NCBI GenBank assembly: GCA_017308135.1
Contig: JAFKFM010000012.1
Location: 62,001-126,000, forward strand
Reading direction: 5' to 3'
DNA: 64,000 bases
Source of the DNA: Alphaproteobacteria bacterium
GTDB lineage: Bacteria; Pseudomonadota; Alphaproteobacteria; CACIAM-22H2
Both the position numbers and the translations under genes were made by a program. Positions 16,169 through 24,760 of the stretch are shown in pieces (position 1 is the stretch's first letter; each line of letters starts with the position of its first letter). A model generated the notes under the pieces. It was not told where the DNA came from and did no database searches. It saw only the letters and a program-made list of their open reading frames with translations.

Positions 16169-17534
16169 GCCCGTCGAGAAAGGCGCGCATCGCGGCGGCG
16201 TCGATCCAGTCGCCCGCGAAAACCAAACTCTCGCCGATCGACCGGTTGAAGCGATAATTCTCCAGGCGCGCGATGCAGGCCAGCGCCGCCCCTTTCGTCG
16301 CCCACGCATATTCGAACGACAAGGCGGGCACGGGTTGCGACAGCCCGGCGAGCACCTGGGCTTCGGCGCCCTCGACATCGATCTTCACGAAATCCGGCCG
16401 GCCGTGGCGCGCGATCAGCGCGTCGAGCGTCGTCATCGGGACCGTGACGCTGCGGTTCCACGCGACATTCTCGTAGCCCGGCGCCGTCGCGGCCTGGGCG
16501 ACGAAATCGGCGGCACCGCTGGTGACGGTCGGGTGGCGGTCGCTGATGCGCAGGATGAGTTCGCCGTCGGCCGCACCCAGCGCCACGCGTTCGAGCTTCA
16601 CCGCGTTGTCGTCCGCGAACAGCCGGCGCAGAAATTCGGCGAAGATCGGCTGCGGCTCGACCGCGACGACGGCAGCCCCCAAACGGCGCCACGATGCCGC
16701 ACGGTTGCCCGCATGCGCGCCGATATCGAAGCCGAGCTTCCCCGGTTCCAGCCAGCGCCGATAGAAGCCGTCGAGCTTCGCGGCACGCCCGGGGACGAGC
16801 CAATAAATCGCGATGGAACGCGCGAGACCCAGCAACGGTGCGACGCCATTCTCCATTTCCCGCGACGATGCTTGGCGCCACAGCCAAATCACGTCGACGG
16901 CGAAGGACAGCAGCAACGCGATCAACGCTGCGAAGGCGGCTTGCGTCGCATAGTCCCACGGATAGATCGCGGCGACGAGACCGAAACCCTGCAACACGCA
17001 GACGATCCGCCGCCGTTCGCTATAGGGCAAGGGTGCGGCGAGGAACGGCCAGAGATACGACGCGAGCACGAAGATATAGCGCGGCAGTCCGAGCAGAATC
17101 AGCCACGCGCCATCCAAGCGCGCGGCGATGATCGCCAGGACGAGCATCAACGCGGAATCGATTTCCATGTCGAAACGCGCGCCGAAGGCCGAAGCGTTGC
17201 CGTCGCGGCGCGCGAGCCACCCGTCGATCCCGTCGGCGGCGATCAGCAATCCGGCGGCGGCGGCCAAGACGATCCTGCCGGTGTCGTCCAACGCGGCGGG
17301 AATGAGGCTCGCGACGAGCGCCACGCCGACGCCGCGCGCATAGGTGACGCGGTTCGCCGCGCCTAAATCCGGAAACGGATGATCGGCAATACCCCAGCGC
17401 GCGCCGGCCCATAATGACAAAGCCGCGACGACATAGAGAACGAGTCCGGAAGGCGGCGCGATCGCCAGCGCGGCCGCGAGGCCGAGCAAACCGCTCGCGG
17501 CGGCGAAACCGCGCAGCTCGGCGTTGCGGGTCAT
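16101..17534 (-). CDS. Fusion of CDP-alcohol phosphatidyltransferase and FkbM methyltransferase
   Basis: One uninterrupted 477-residue frame. Residues 1-220 are membrane-embedded and contain the complete CDP-alcohol phosphatidyltransferase signature D104-G105-x2-A108-R109-x8-G118-x3-D122-x3-D126, whose aspartates bind metal and the CDP-linked donor. From about 227 the protein is a soluble FkbM-type methyltransferase: FDIGAHAG (269-276), VVAVEPQP and KIDVEGAE (384-391). A possible internal ATG at 16856 (MENGVAP) could yield the methyltransferase alone. The start overlaps the sulfatase-like gene by ATGA. Together the two halves could transfer a phospho-alcohol to a glycan or lipid and then O-methylate it. 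Confidence 0.8.
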   Translation of the reverse strand: MTRNAELRGFAAASGLLGLAAALAIAPPSGLVLYVVAALSLWAGARWGIADHPFPDLGAANRVTYARGVGVALVASLIPAALDDTGRIVLAAAAGLLIAADGIDGWLARRDGNASAFGARFDMEIDSALMLVLAIIAARLDGAWLILLGLPRYIFVLASYLWPFLAAPLPYSERRRIVCVLQGFGLVAAIYPWDYATQAAFAALIALLLSFAVDVIWLWRQASSREMENGVAPLLGLARSIAIYWLVPGRAAKLDGFYRRWLEPGKLGFDIGAHAGNRAASWRRLGAAVVAVEPQPIFAEFLRRLFADDNAVKLERVALGAADGELILRISDRHPTVTSGAADFVAQAATAPGYENVAWNRSVTVPMTTLDALIARHGRPDFVKIDVEGAEAQVLAGLSQPVPALSFEYAWATKGAALACIARLENYRFNRSIGESLVFAGDWIDAAAMRAFLDGLTPNDPSGDIYAELTERRDDRR

Positions 17535-19159
17535 TGCGGGCTCGAAAAATCCGTCAGGAACCCGCCGAGGAAACTTTCCATCGGCGCGCCGCCGTCGAGC
17601 GGCACGGAAATGCCGGGCACGTAGCCACGCCGCACGAAGAGTTCGATCGCGGCGGCGTCGCGCGAGAACACATGGATCGGCACGCCGAAATCGCCGGTGC
17701 GGCGCGCGGTCGTCAGCGGCGGCTGATGGTCGCCCAGCACGATGAACAGCGCATCCTTGTCGGCGACGTGCTCGGCGAAGCGGCCGAGCGTTTCGAGCAC
17801 ATAGGCGGTCGCGGCCGTATAGCCCTCGTCCTGGTCGAACACGCGGCCCGCCCGCACCGGGAACTCGCGGACCGGAAGCCCGCGATAGATTTCGCCCTTG
17901 TCGTCGAGCGACGCCCAATCCTCGACGATCGGCGGCACACGCTCGAATGGCGTATGACTCGACGCGAGGATGATCTCGGCGAATACCGGCGTGCCGCCGA
18001 GCTCGCTTTGCGCGAAATGCTTGAGCACCCATTGATCGGGCAGCGATTCCCAAGCGTAGCGCGGCCCCGCATAGCCGAGATCCGGCTGCAGCCGCGTCGC
18101 CTCGAAGCCCAGCAATCGCGCTTCGGGCCAAGGCTGGTCGATACGCGGCGCCACGACCAGGCTGCGCCATCCCGCTTCGACGAAGCGATGCGCGAGCGTG
18201 CGTATCTTCGAAACCAGCATCACCTCGTAAGCGTCCTGCGCCGCGAGCTTCACGCCGGTCAGCAACGTGCCATGCGCCATCCACGATCCGCCGCCGGTGA
18301 TCGGCGAGATCAAAATCGACGACGCGCTGGCATAGCCCGCCGCCTCAAGACGCGCGGCCAAGGATTTCCGCGCGGGCTCCACCACGCGCGCGAAATCGGG
18401 GTCCGACGCGGTGATGCGCCCATAGGATTCGGCGAAAATCAGCACGACATGCTTGCCGCGCAATTCGGCGAAATCCGAATGGGCCGGCAACTGGCCTTGC
18501 GCGGCTTCGATGCGCGCGCGATGTTCGCCGCGAATCCCTTCGGCTTGCAGCACGTTGTTCAAATTGCGCTGGACGACCAAGGCGGCGTCGGCCGATAGCA
18601 GCGGGCGCGGATCGGGGGCCGAGGGTGCGGCCGGCATCGTCGCCCATAGCGCGATCAACGCCGCGAAGCCGGGCAGCAGCAAGCCGGGCCGTCCGGCGGC
18701 AAGGGCGCGGAACACCGTGCCGAAAGCGAGTCGCACGACCGTCAACGCCAGGGCAAACAGCAACGCCGCGCCAGCGATCAACAGCACGAATTCCCAGCCC
18801 GGCGTCGAGTCCGCCAGGATCTTGGCGAAAACCGGCACGAAACGGATATCGACCGCCACGTTCAGATCGCGGCCGAAGAACCACGGGATCGCCAGCGCGA
18901 TGCCGCGCAAAACGAAGGCCGCGAAGAAGGCGAGCGAGAGGATCCACAACAGGAAGCCGCCGCGCTTTACGCCGATCAACGCCAGCAGGCCGAGAAGGGC
19001 GACCGCCCCGACGAGTTCCAGCGCCACCGACGACGGCAGAACCTGAATGCCCGCCTCGACGAAATCGCCGGACGCGACGAGCTGATTCAAGAATAGCAGC
19101 GCCGCGAAAACGGAAATCGCCCACGGGGCTTGCCGATCGTCGCGGCGGCGGCGGCTCAT
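17531..19159 (-). CDS. Membrane-anchored sulfatase/LTA-synthase-fold protein
   Basis: A 542-residue protein. About five membrane segments fill residues 10-180, and the C-terminal domain of about 340 residues would lie in the periplasm. It has the alkaline phosphatase/sulfatase fold marks: HVVLIFAESYG (metal-binding Glu), a Ser/Thr-rich SPITGGG region for the nucleophile, and LFIVLGDHQPP with the metal-binding Asp-His. This layout is shared with lipoteichoic acid synthase, OpgB and phosphoethanolamine transferases, which move phospho-alcohols between lipids and surface glycans. The start at 19159 overlaps the GT2 gene. No Cys-x-Pro-x-Arg motif is present, so sulfate hydrolysis is unlikely. Confidence 0.75.
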   Translation of the reverse strand: MSRRRRDDRQAPWAISVFAALLFLNQLVASGDFVEAGIQVLPSSVALELVGAVALLGLLALIGVKRGGFLLWILSLAFFAAFVLRGIALAIPWFFGRDLNVAVDIRFVPVFAKILADSTPGWEFVLLIAGAALLFALALTVVRLAFGTVFRALAAGRPGLLLPGFAALIALWATMPAAPSAPDPRPLLSADAALVVQRNLNNVLQAEGIRGEHRARIEAAQGQLPAHSDFAELRGKHVVLIFAESYGRITASDPDFARVVEPARKSLAARLEAAGYASASSILISPITGGGSWMAHGTLLTGVKLAAQDAYEVMLVSKIRTLAHRFVEAGWRSLVVAPRIDQPWPEARLLGFEATRLQPDLGYAGPRYAWESLPDQWVLKHFAQSELGGTPVFAEIILASSHTPFERVPPIVEDWASLDDKGEIYRGLPVREFPVRAGRVFDQDEGYTAATAYVLETLGRFAEHVADKDALFIVLGDHQPPLTTARRTGDFGVPIHVFSRDAAAIELFVRRGYVPGISVPLDGGAPMESFLGGFLTDFSSPQ

Positions 19160-20103
19160 GCGTAGGCTCCCACCCGGATGATCGGTTTGGCCTTGGGGCC
19201 GTCGCCGAGCTTGTAGACATCCATCGTACGCTCGATGGCCGCCGCCGGATCGCCCATCGGGCCAAAATAGGATTGGAGATGCAGCCAGGTGTATTTGCTG
19301 GCCCAGCCCAAACCGGCCGCACGGCGCGCATAGCGCCAAGCACGGCCCGCCGCGCGATGGAAGGCGAGCTTGCCGTAGCGTTGCGCCATTTCGGGATGGG
19401 CGCGCAGGAAATGGGTAAGGACGAGCGCGTAATCGTGATGCGCCTGATGGCCTTGGCCCACCATGATGCGCGTATCGTCAGCCGCCGGGCCCCAGGTGAC
19501 GATATGCTCGTAGCGCGCGATCTTGCCCAGACGCGCCACGCGCAAGGCCAGCGCGAAATCCTCGACGAACACGTCGGGGTCGCACATGCCCGCTCGCTTC
19601 ACCACATCGGTGCGGAAAATCGTCGGCGACGTGCCCGATACGCCGCGCCTTATGACCTCGTCCACCGCGTCGGCGGGAACGGTGGCCGGGGTGGCTTCCG
19701 CCGCCGCTTCGTCGAACAGGATTTCGGCGGGATCGCGATAGAAGCCGATCCGCCCGAACACGGCGGCCGTGCCCGTGTTCTCCGCGATCGAGATCAGCTT
19801 GCGCGTGGCGTAGGGGGCGAGCACGTCGTCGGAGCCCACCAGTTTCAGCCAAGGCTGGGTCGCGAGTTCGATGCCGGTATTGGTCGAGGCCGAGGGGCCG
19901 CCGTTGCGCCGTTCGACGATCCGGCAGTTCGGCCAGTCGCGGGTCAATTCGCGCACGATGGCGACCGAATTGTCGCGGCTGCCGTCGTCGATAAACAGGA
20001 ACTCGCGCTCCATCTCCGGGACCTGCCGCCAGATGGCGGCGATCACGTCCGGCAGGAAGCGTTCCTTGTTGTAGACCGTGCAGAGGAGGGTGACACCCGA
20101 CAT
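19156..20103 (-). CDS. Family 2 glycosyltransferase
   Basis: A 315-residue GT-A enzyme. LLCTVYNKERFLPDVI opens the nucleotide-binding domain, FLFIDDGSRDNS (37-46) binds the sugar nucleotide, and LVGSDD (89-93) is the DxD-like metal site. VFVEDFALALRVARLG resembles the ED catalytic base region. No membrane segment is visible. It is the first gene of a three-gene minus-strand operon linked by ATGA overlaps with the sulfatase-fold protein and the phosphatidyltransferase/FkbM fusion, which suggests synthesis or decoration of a surface glycan or glycolipid. Confidence 0.85.
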   Translation of the reverse strand: MSGVTLLCTVYNKERFLPDVIAAIWRQVPEMEREFLFIDDGSRDNSVAIVRELTRDWPNCRIVERRNGGPSASTNTGIELATQPWLKLVGSDDVLAPYATRKLISIAENTGTAAVFGRIGFYRDPAEILFDEAAAEATPATVPADAVDEVIRRGVSGTSPTIFRTDVVKRAGMCDPDVFVEDFALALRVARLGKIARYEHIVTWGPAADDTRIMVGQGHQAHHDYALVLTHFLRAHPEMAQRYGKLAFHRAAGRAWRYARRAAGLGWASKYTWLHLQSYFGPMGDPAAAIERTMDVYKLGDGPKAKPIIRVGAYA

Positions 20104-20156
20104 AGCGCCTCGTTAACCCGCTTGCCCCGGACGCGCAAGATTGGCATGTGTGGCGT

Positions 20157-20576
20157 ATGCCGCGCGTGATCCCCGAACTGGACCTCGACGACCGGGACCT
20201 GACCTGGCGCTTCGTGCGCGCGTCGGGCCCCGGCGGGCAGAACGTCAACAAAGTGTCGTCGGCGGTCGAATTGCGGATCGACCTCAATATCAGCCGCCTG
20301 CCGCCGGAAATTCTGGCGCGGCTGAAGGCCATCGCCGGGCGGCGCGTCTCGACCGAGGGTATTCTGCTGGTCGAATCCCAGGAACATCGCGATCAGGGCG
20401 ACAATCGCAAGACCGCCTTGGCGAAGCTCGCCCTGCTGCTGCGCCGGGCGATGGAACGGCCCCGGCCGCGCAAGGCGACCAAGCCGACCAAGGGCTCGCA
20501 AAAGCGGCGCCTCGCCTCCAAGGCCAAGCACGGCGCCAAGAAAGCGACGCGCGGCGAAGAATTTGACTACGACTGA
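20157..20576 (+). CDS. arfB: Alternative ribosome-rescue factor ArfB (YaeJ/ICT1 type)
   Basis: A 139-residue peptidyl-tRNA hydrolase with the GGQ motif in ASGPGGQNVNKVSS, which enters the peptidyl-transferase centre and releases stalled nascent chains. The C-terminal tail is rich in Lys/Arg (KATKPTKGSQKRRLASKAK) and would sit in the empty mRNA channel, as in E. coli ArfB. I chose ATG 20157 because it aligns with homologues; an ATG at 20148 would add three residues. The stop region overlaps the facing psuG gene by 10 bases. Confidence 0.9.
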   Translation: MPRVIPELDLDDRDLTWRFVRASGPGGQNVNKVSSAVELRIDLNISRLPPEILARLKAIAGRRVSTEGILLVESQEHRDQGDNRKTALAKLALLLRRAMERPRPRKATKPTKGSQKRRLASKAKHGAKKATRGEEFDYD

Positions 20577-21484
20577 GCCAACGCAGCGGCCAGCGTGCCG
20601 CCGAGCTTGGCGTTGCCCACCGCCAGCGCCAGATTGGCGGCGAGGCTTTTGCCCCCGCTGTTGCGATTGATGTGATCGAGCAAAAACGGCGTCAACGCCT
20701 TGCCGCCGATTCCGGCCGCGTCGGCCGCACGGATCGCCGCCGCGATCCCCGCTTCGATCGCCGCCGCGTCCAACGCCGCATCGGCCGCGATCGGGTTGGC
20801 GATCAACATCCCGCCCGCCCCGACCCGGCGATGCGCCGCGATGGCGCGCGCGAGTTCCGCCACGTCGTCGAATCTGGCGTCGACCTTCAAGCCGCTATCG
20901 GGCGCGTAGAAGGCCGGGAACGCGTCGCTGCGATAGCCCCAGACCGGCACGCCGAGCATTTCCAGCATCTCCAGCGTCTTGGGCAGATCGAGGATCGATT
21001 TCGCGCCGGCCGACACGACCGCGACCTTGCTGCGCGCCAATTCGGGCAGATCGGCGGAAATGTCGAAACTCGTCTCCGCCCCGCGATGCACGCCGCCGAT
21101 GCCGCCGGTCGCGAAAATCGCGATCCCGGCCATCGCGGCCACCGCCATCGTCGCGGCGACGGTCGTGGCGCCGTTCTCCTTCTTGGCGATCAGGGCGGCC
21201 AAATCGCGGCGCGAGGCTTTGGCGATATTCCCGCCCAGCGCCAAGGCTTCGAGTTGCTTTGCCGTCAGGCCGACGCAGATGCGGCCCGCCAGCACGGCGA
21301 TCGTGGCGGGCACCGCCCCGGCTTCGCGCACCGCCGCTTCCAGCGCCTGGCCGGCCGCGAGATTGTCGGGACGCGGCAGGCCGTGCGCGACGATCGTGCT
21401 TTCCAACGCGACGACCGGTTTGCCGGCCGCCAGCGCGCCGGCGACCTCGGCCGACAGATCGATATCCGGATGCGTCGTTTTCAT
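20567..21484 (-). CDS. psuG: Pseudouridine-5'-phosphate glycosidase
   Basis: A 305-residue enzyme that reversibly splits pseudouridine 5'-phosphate into uracil and ribose 5-phosphate. ALESTIVAHGLPRP near residue 27 and GGIGGVHRGAETSFDISADL around 125-145 are family signatures, and HINRNSGGKSLAANLAL is the conserved C-terminal part. Length matches E. coli PsuG (312). The usual partner kinase psuK is not next to it. The start overlaps the upstream racemase gene by ATGA. Confidence 0.92.
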   Translation of the reverse strand: MKTTHPDIDLSAEVAGALAAGKPVVALESTIVAHGLPRPDNLAAGQALEAAVREAGAVPATIAVLAGRICVGLTAKQLEALALGGNIAKASRRDLAALIAKKENGATTVAATMAVAAMAGIAIFATGGIGGVHRGAETSFDISADLPELARSKVAVVSAGAKSILDLPKTLEMLEMLGVPVWGYRSDAFPAFYAPDSGLKVDARFDDVAELARAIAAHRRVGAGGMLIANPIAADAALDAAAIEAGIAAAIRAADAAGIGGKALTPFLLDHINRNSGGKSLAANLALAVGNAKLGGTLAAALAQS

Positions 21485-22206
21485 TCGAACCGCCGCGGGC
21501 GAAGCCCGGAATGGAACCACGCGATCATCGTATAGATATCGTAGACCGGCAAACCGGTCGCCGCCTGCAACGCGGCGGCATAAGGCGGCATATTGGTGCA
21601 TTCGAGCACCAGCGCGCCGATCTCGGGATGCGTGCGGACAAGTTCGACGCCCGCCTCGACCACGTCGCGCTCGGCGCCGTCGATATCCATATCGGTCTTC
21701 TCCGCCTTGATCAGAACGCGGAAGAATTCCTTGCCGTTCTCCGTGCCCGCGATCGGCGTATCGAGCGGCACGTTCGCGGCTTCGAGATGACGCGGCGTCA
21801 GCGTCGCCTTGGATACGGTGACGATGCCCACGCGCTTGCCCGGCGGCAACGTCGCCTGCACCCACGGCACTTGCATCAAGGCGGACGTCGCGACCGGCAC
21901 GTTCACGGCGGCGCTCAGTTCCTTCTGGAACAGCGACAGGAAACCGCAATTGGTCGTGATCGCTTCCGCGCCGAGGCGCACGAGATCCTGCGCCGCCGCG
22001 ATGAAATCCGGCAGCAGACCTTCAGCGCCCTTCAACACGACTTTCTCGGGCGAGGCGCCGGTGACGACGCGATAGAGAACGGGGAACGGCCAGGTCGTCG
22101 CGTTGCCCATATCGCCGGGGATACGCGGGAACTTGGCTTCGAGCATCAAGATGCCGAGCGGCGCGCCGTAGACCGCCTTGCCGCCGCGCGCGATGCGTCC
22201 GCTCAT
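21481..22206 (-). CDS. Aspartate/glutamate racemase superfamily protein
   Basis: A 241-residue protein with two candidate catalytic cysteines placed symmetrically as in the family: ITTNCGFLS in the first half and VLECTNMPPY in the second. Members include Asp/Glu and hydantoin racemases, maleate isomerase and arylmalonate decarboxylase; the substrate cannot be assigned here. The start MSGRIARGG at 22206 overlaps mgsA by ATGA, and the end overlaps psuG. The three genes form one unit, though no known pathway joins them. Confidence 0.75.
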   Translation of the reverse strand: MSGRIARGGKAVYGAPLGILMLEAKFPRIPGDMGNATTWPFPVLYRVVTGASPEKVVLKGAEGLLPDFIAAAQDLVRLGAEAITTNCGFLSLFQKELSAAVNVPVATSALMQVPWVQATLPPGKRVGIVTVSKATLTPRHLEAANVPLDTPIAGTENGKEFFRVLIKAEKTDMDIDGAERDVVEAGVELVRTHPEIGALVLECTNMPPYAAALQAATGLPVYDIYTMIAWFHSGLRPRRFE

Positions 22207-22607
22207 GCGCCCACCGTCCCGCGTTCGATCCCGGCCGCGATCAGATTCGCGGTCGAAAGATTGCACGCATGCGGCAGATCGTAGAGGGTCGCGAGCCGCA
22301 ACAACGCGCGCACGTCCACGTCATGGGGCATCGGCGTCAACGGGTCCCAGAAAAAGATCAGCGCGTCGAGGGCACCTTCCGTGATCAGGGCGCCCATCTG
22401 CTGGTCGCCGCCCAGCGGGCCGCTCGCCAAGGCTTCGATCGAAAGTTCGGGGCAACGCTTGCGCAGCAGCTTGGCGGTCGTGCCCGTGGCGACGATGCCG
22501 GCCTTCGCGAACACCTTGCGATGGCGCGCCAGCCAGCGCGCGAGCTCCGCCTTGCGTTTGTCGTGCGCGACCATGCCCACGCGTAGATTTTTCGCCGCCC
22601 GCGCCAT
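22203..22607 (-). CDS. mgsA: Methylglyoxal synthase
   Basis: A 134-residue enzyme that converts dihydroxyacetone phosphate to methylglyoxal and phosphate, a bypass of lower glycolysis. ASGPLGGDQQMGALI contains the catalytic aspartate, and IFFWDPLTPMPHDVDVRALLRLA is almost the same as in E. coli MgsA. VGMVAHDKRK at the start is also conserved. It is the first gene of the mgsA-racemase-psuG run. Confidence 0.95.
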   Translation of the reverse strand: MARAAKNLRVGMVAHDKRKAELARWLARHRKVFAKAGIVATGTTAKLLRKRCPELSIEALASGPLGGDQQMGALITEGALDALIFFWDPLTPMPHDVDVRALLRLATLYDLPHACNLSTANLIAAGIERGTVGA

Positions 22608-22645
22608 CGGTCCTCCCTTTCGAGGAACCGATTATCGGGCGCCGA

Positions 22646-22864
22646 TCAGCGCTTGTCGACGCCGCAAGTGTTGATGCCGAGCGGCACGTAAGCCGGGCAG
22701 AAACGCAACGCCGCCGTGGCGAGCAATACCGCCCCGGCGGCCGCGACCGCGAAGCGCCACGCGCCGAAGGATTCGAACAGCGCCGGGGCCGCGAATGGCG
22801 CCACGAGCAATATGGCGCCAGCGATGGCGCGCACGAGACGATCGACGGATCCGACATTGGCCAT
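22646..22864 (-). CDS. DUF2892 (YgaP-like) small membrane protein
   Basis: A 72-residue protein with two membrane segments (AIAGAILLVAPFAAPALF and FAVAAAGAVLLATAAL) and the family's C-terminal motif CPAYVPLGINTC. The motif is shared with the membrane part of YgaP, where it is joined to a rhodanese; here it stands alone. A GGGAGG ribosome-binding site lies 7 bases before the ATG. DUF2892 proteins often occur with sulfur-handling genes, but none is adjacent. Confidence 0.8.
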   Translation of the reverse strand: MANVGSVDRLVRAIAGAILLVAPFAAPALFESFGAWRFAVAAAGAVLLATAALRFCPAYVPLGINTCGVDKR

Positions 22865-22899
22865 TTGAGCCTCCCGGTGAACGGAGCGATGGCGATCGT

Positions 22900-22921
22900 T
22901 ATATTCGATCTAACTAATATA
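22900..22921 (-). promoter_or_regulatory. Inverted repeat upstream of the DUF2892 gene, candidate operator
   Basis: TATATT (22900-22905) and AATATA (22916-22921) are perfect inverted arms around 10 bases, 36 bases upstream of the start. The size and AT-rich arms are like operators of ArsR-family repressors that control DUF2892 genes elsewhere. No such regulator is in the window. Confidence 0.4.
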
Positions 22922-22947
22922 CATACGCGACATCGCGCCGCAGGCGC

Positions 22948-24669
22948 TCACCTGCCGCCCAACGCGTCAATGCGCAGCGGCAAAGTCACCGTGAACACGC
23001 TGCCTTTGCCGATCTCGCTGTCGACCGCGATCGCCCCGCCCCAGCGCGTCACGAATTGGCGCGTGATCATCAAGCCAAGTCCCGTGCCGCCGCGCCGCGT
23101 GAGGCTCGAACTTTCCTTGCGCCAGAACGGCTCGAAAATATGCGCGATATCCTCGGCGGGAATGCCGAGTCCTTCATCTTCGATCGCGATCGTGTACTGC
23201 CCCGCACCGTCTTGCGACCACGCGAGGCGCACGGCGCCGTTGACACGGCAATGGCGCACGGCGTTTCCCGCGAGGTTGGTCACGATCTGGCGCAGCATCG
23301 TGCGGTCGCCGATCGTCGTGAACGCCTCGCCCGGCGGCACTTCGACGACACGCACATTCCGCTCGCGCGCGATGGCGCGCATCATCTCGGCCACTTCGCG
23401 GATCACGTCGCCGGGATCGAGCGTTTCGGGTTGCAGGCGCAGCCGTCCCGCTTCGATCGCCGCCAAATCGAGCAGTTGATTGACGATGCTGAGCAGGTGC
23501 CGCCCCGCCCCTTGAATATCGTCGGCATAGCCGCGATAGCGATCGTTCAACGCGCCGAAGGGCTGCGCCGCCATCAAATCCGAGAAGCCGATGATCGCGT
23601 TGAGCGGCGTGCGCAGCTCGTGGCTGATATTGGCGAGGAATTCGCGCTTGGCGACGTTCGCCGCCTGCGCGTCGATCAGCGCGCGGCGCAGGCGGTCGGC
23701 TTCGCGCGCGCGGCTGCGTTCGAACCAGATCACGACGCCGGCCATCGCCAGCGTCAGCAGCGTCGCGAGCCCCGCGAAGGCGAGCACCGGGCGGCCATGC
23801 GCGGACCCCATCTCGTCGATATCGGCTTCGCGAAACCGGGCATAGGAATAGATCGGCAAATCGTCGATCCGCTGGTAGGCGGCGGTTAGGATCGTACCGT
23901 CGGGACTGCGGATATTTTTCAAAAGCCCCGAATCAGCACGCCGGTCGCGCGGGCCCAACAGCACGTCGAGATCGAAACGCTGGCCGGTGAAATTCTCGGG
24001 ATCGGGATAGCGATAGACGATCAGCCCGTCGCCCCGGATCGCGCCGACCGTGCCGGGTGCCGTAACGAGCATCCGGTCGAAATGCCGGTCGAGCTGTTCG
24101 GGCGGGATCGACGCCACGATATAGGCGGCGCCGAACACGTTTATATTCGCGCGCTTAACGACGGAAATGCGCCGCGTTTTCCCGCGCGCGGCGATCTCCA
24201 CTCCGACCGAGAATTGATCGAGGGGACTCTCGGCCAGCGCCATCAGCGAGCGGCGCTCGGCCGGGTCGAGGACGCGGCGCGATCCGGAACCCCGGACGAT
24301 TTCCTCGCCCGCCAGATCGTAGAGATCGATGTCGATCGCCGATTTCTGGCTGCGCCGGATCCGATCCGCGACGAGATCGAGATCGGCGACGATGGTCGAA
24401 TCGAATTGTTCCGCCAGCCACAGATCGACGCCGACCAGCAACGCGCCGGCCGCGTCGATCGTCCGGCCAATTTGGGACGCAATCAGACTTTGCGCGCCAA
24501 GGATTTCGCTTTGCGCCGATTCCGCGAGCTGTTCGCGCGCCTGACGCGTCGACAGATACGCGACCACCCAAATCCCCGCGATGACGAACAACGCGAAGGC
24601 GATCGCCGCCCATTCGGGTGCGGCGATTCGATCAAACAGGCCGGATTTGCGTCTTTCGGGGGGATTCAT
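22948..24669 (-). CDS. Membrane sensor histidine kinase, orphan
   Basis: A 573-residue kinase. Membrane segment 1 is at 20-40, a periplasmic sensing region of about 250 residues follows, and segment 2 is at 296-317. The HisKA box FLANISHELRTPLN puts the phosphorylated His at 350, and the ATP-binding domain has NLAGNAVRH (N box), DEGLGIP (G1) and GTGLGL (G2). No HAMP domain or response regulator is seen, and none is adjacent, so the partner is encoded elsewhere. The long extracellular part with PDPENFTGQ and FDLDVLLG resembles double-Cache sensors. Start chosen at the first ATG. Confidence 0.88.
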   Translation of the reverse strand: MNPPERRKSGLFDRIAAPEWAAIAFALFVIAGIWVVAYLSTRQAREQLAESAQSEILGAQSLIASQIGRTIDAAGALLVGVDLWLAEQFDSTIVADLDLVADRIRRSQKSAIDIDLYDLAGEEIVRGSGSRRVLDPAERRSLMALAESPLDQFSVGVEIAARGKTRRISVVKRANINVFGAAYIVASIPPEQLDRHFDRMLVTAPGTVGAIRGDGLIVYRYPDPENFTGQRFDLDVLLGPRDRRADSGLLKNIRSPDGTILTAAYQRIDDLPIYSYARFREADIDEMGSAHGRPVLAFAGLATLLTLAMAGVVIWFERSRAREADRLRRALIDAQAANVAKREFLANISHELRTPLNAIIGFSDLMAAQPFGALNDRYRGYADDIQGAGRHLLSIVNQLLDLAAIEAGRLRLQPETLDPGDVIREVAEMMRAIARERNVRVVEVPPGEAFTTIGDRTMLRQIVTNLAGNAVRHCRVNGAVRLAWSQDGAGQYTIAIEDEGLGIPAEDIAHIFEPFWRKESSSLTRRGGTGLGLMITRQFVTRWGGAIAVDSEIGKGSVFTVTLPLRIDALGGR

Positions 24670-24711
24670 CGGCGCCCATCGTTACCCCCATTTTCTGCGG
24701 CAAAAGTTAAG

Positions 24712-24734
24712 CATGCACCAAAATTCCGTGCATG
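24712..24734. repeat. Inverted repeat between the kinase and carbonic anhydrase genes
   Basis: CATGCAC (24712-24718) and GTGCATG (24728-24734) pair perfectly around 9 bases, 43 bases upstream of the histidine kinase start. It could be an operator for the kinase gene or a weak stem after the carbonic anhydrase gene; no T run follows on either strand. Confidence 0.35.
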
Positions 24735-24760
24735 GACTGGATGTCACCCGGCTACCGCGA

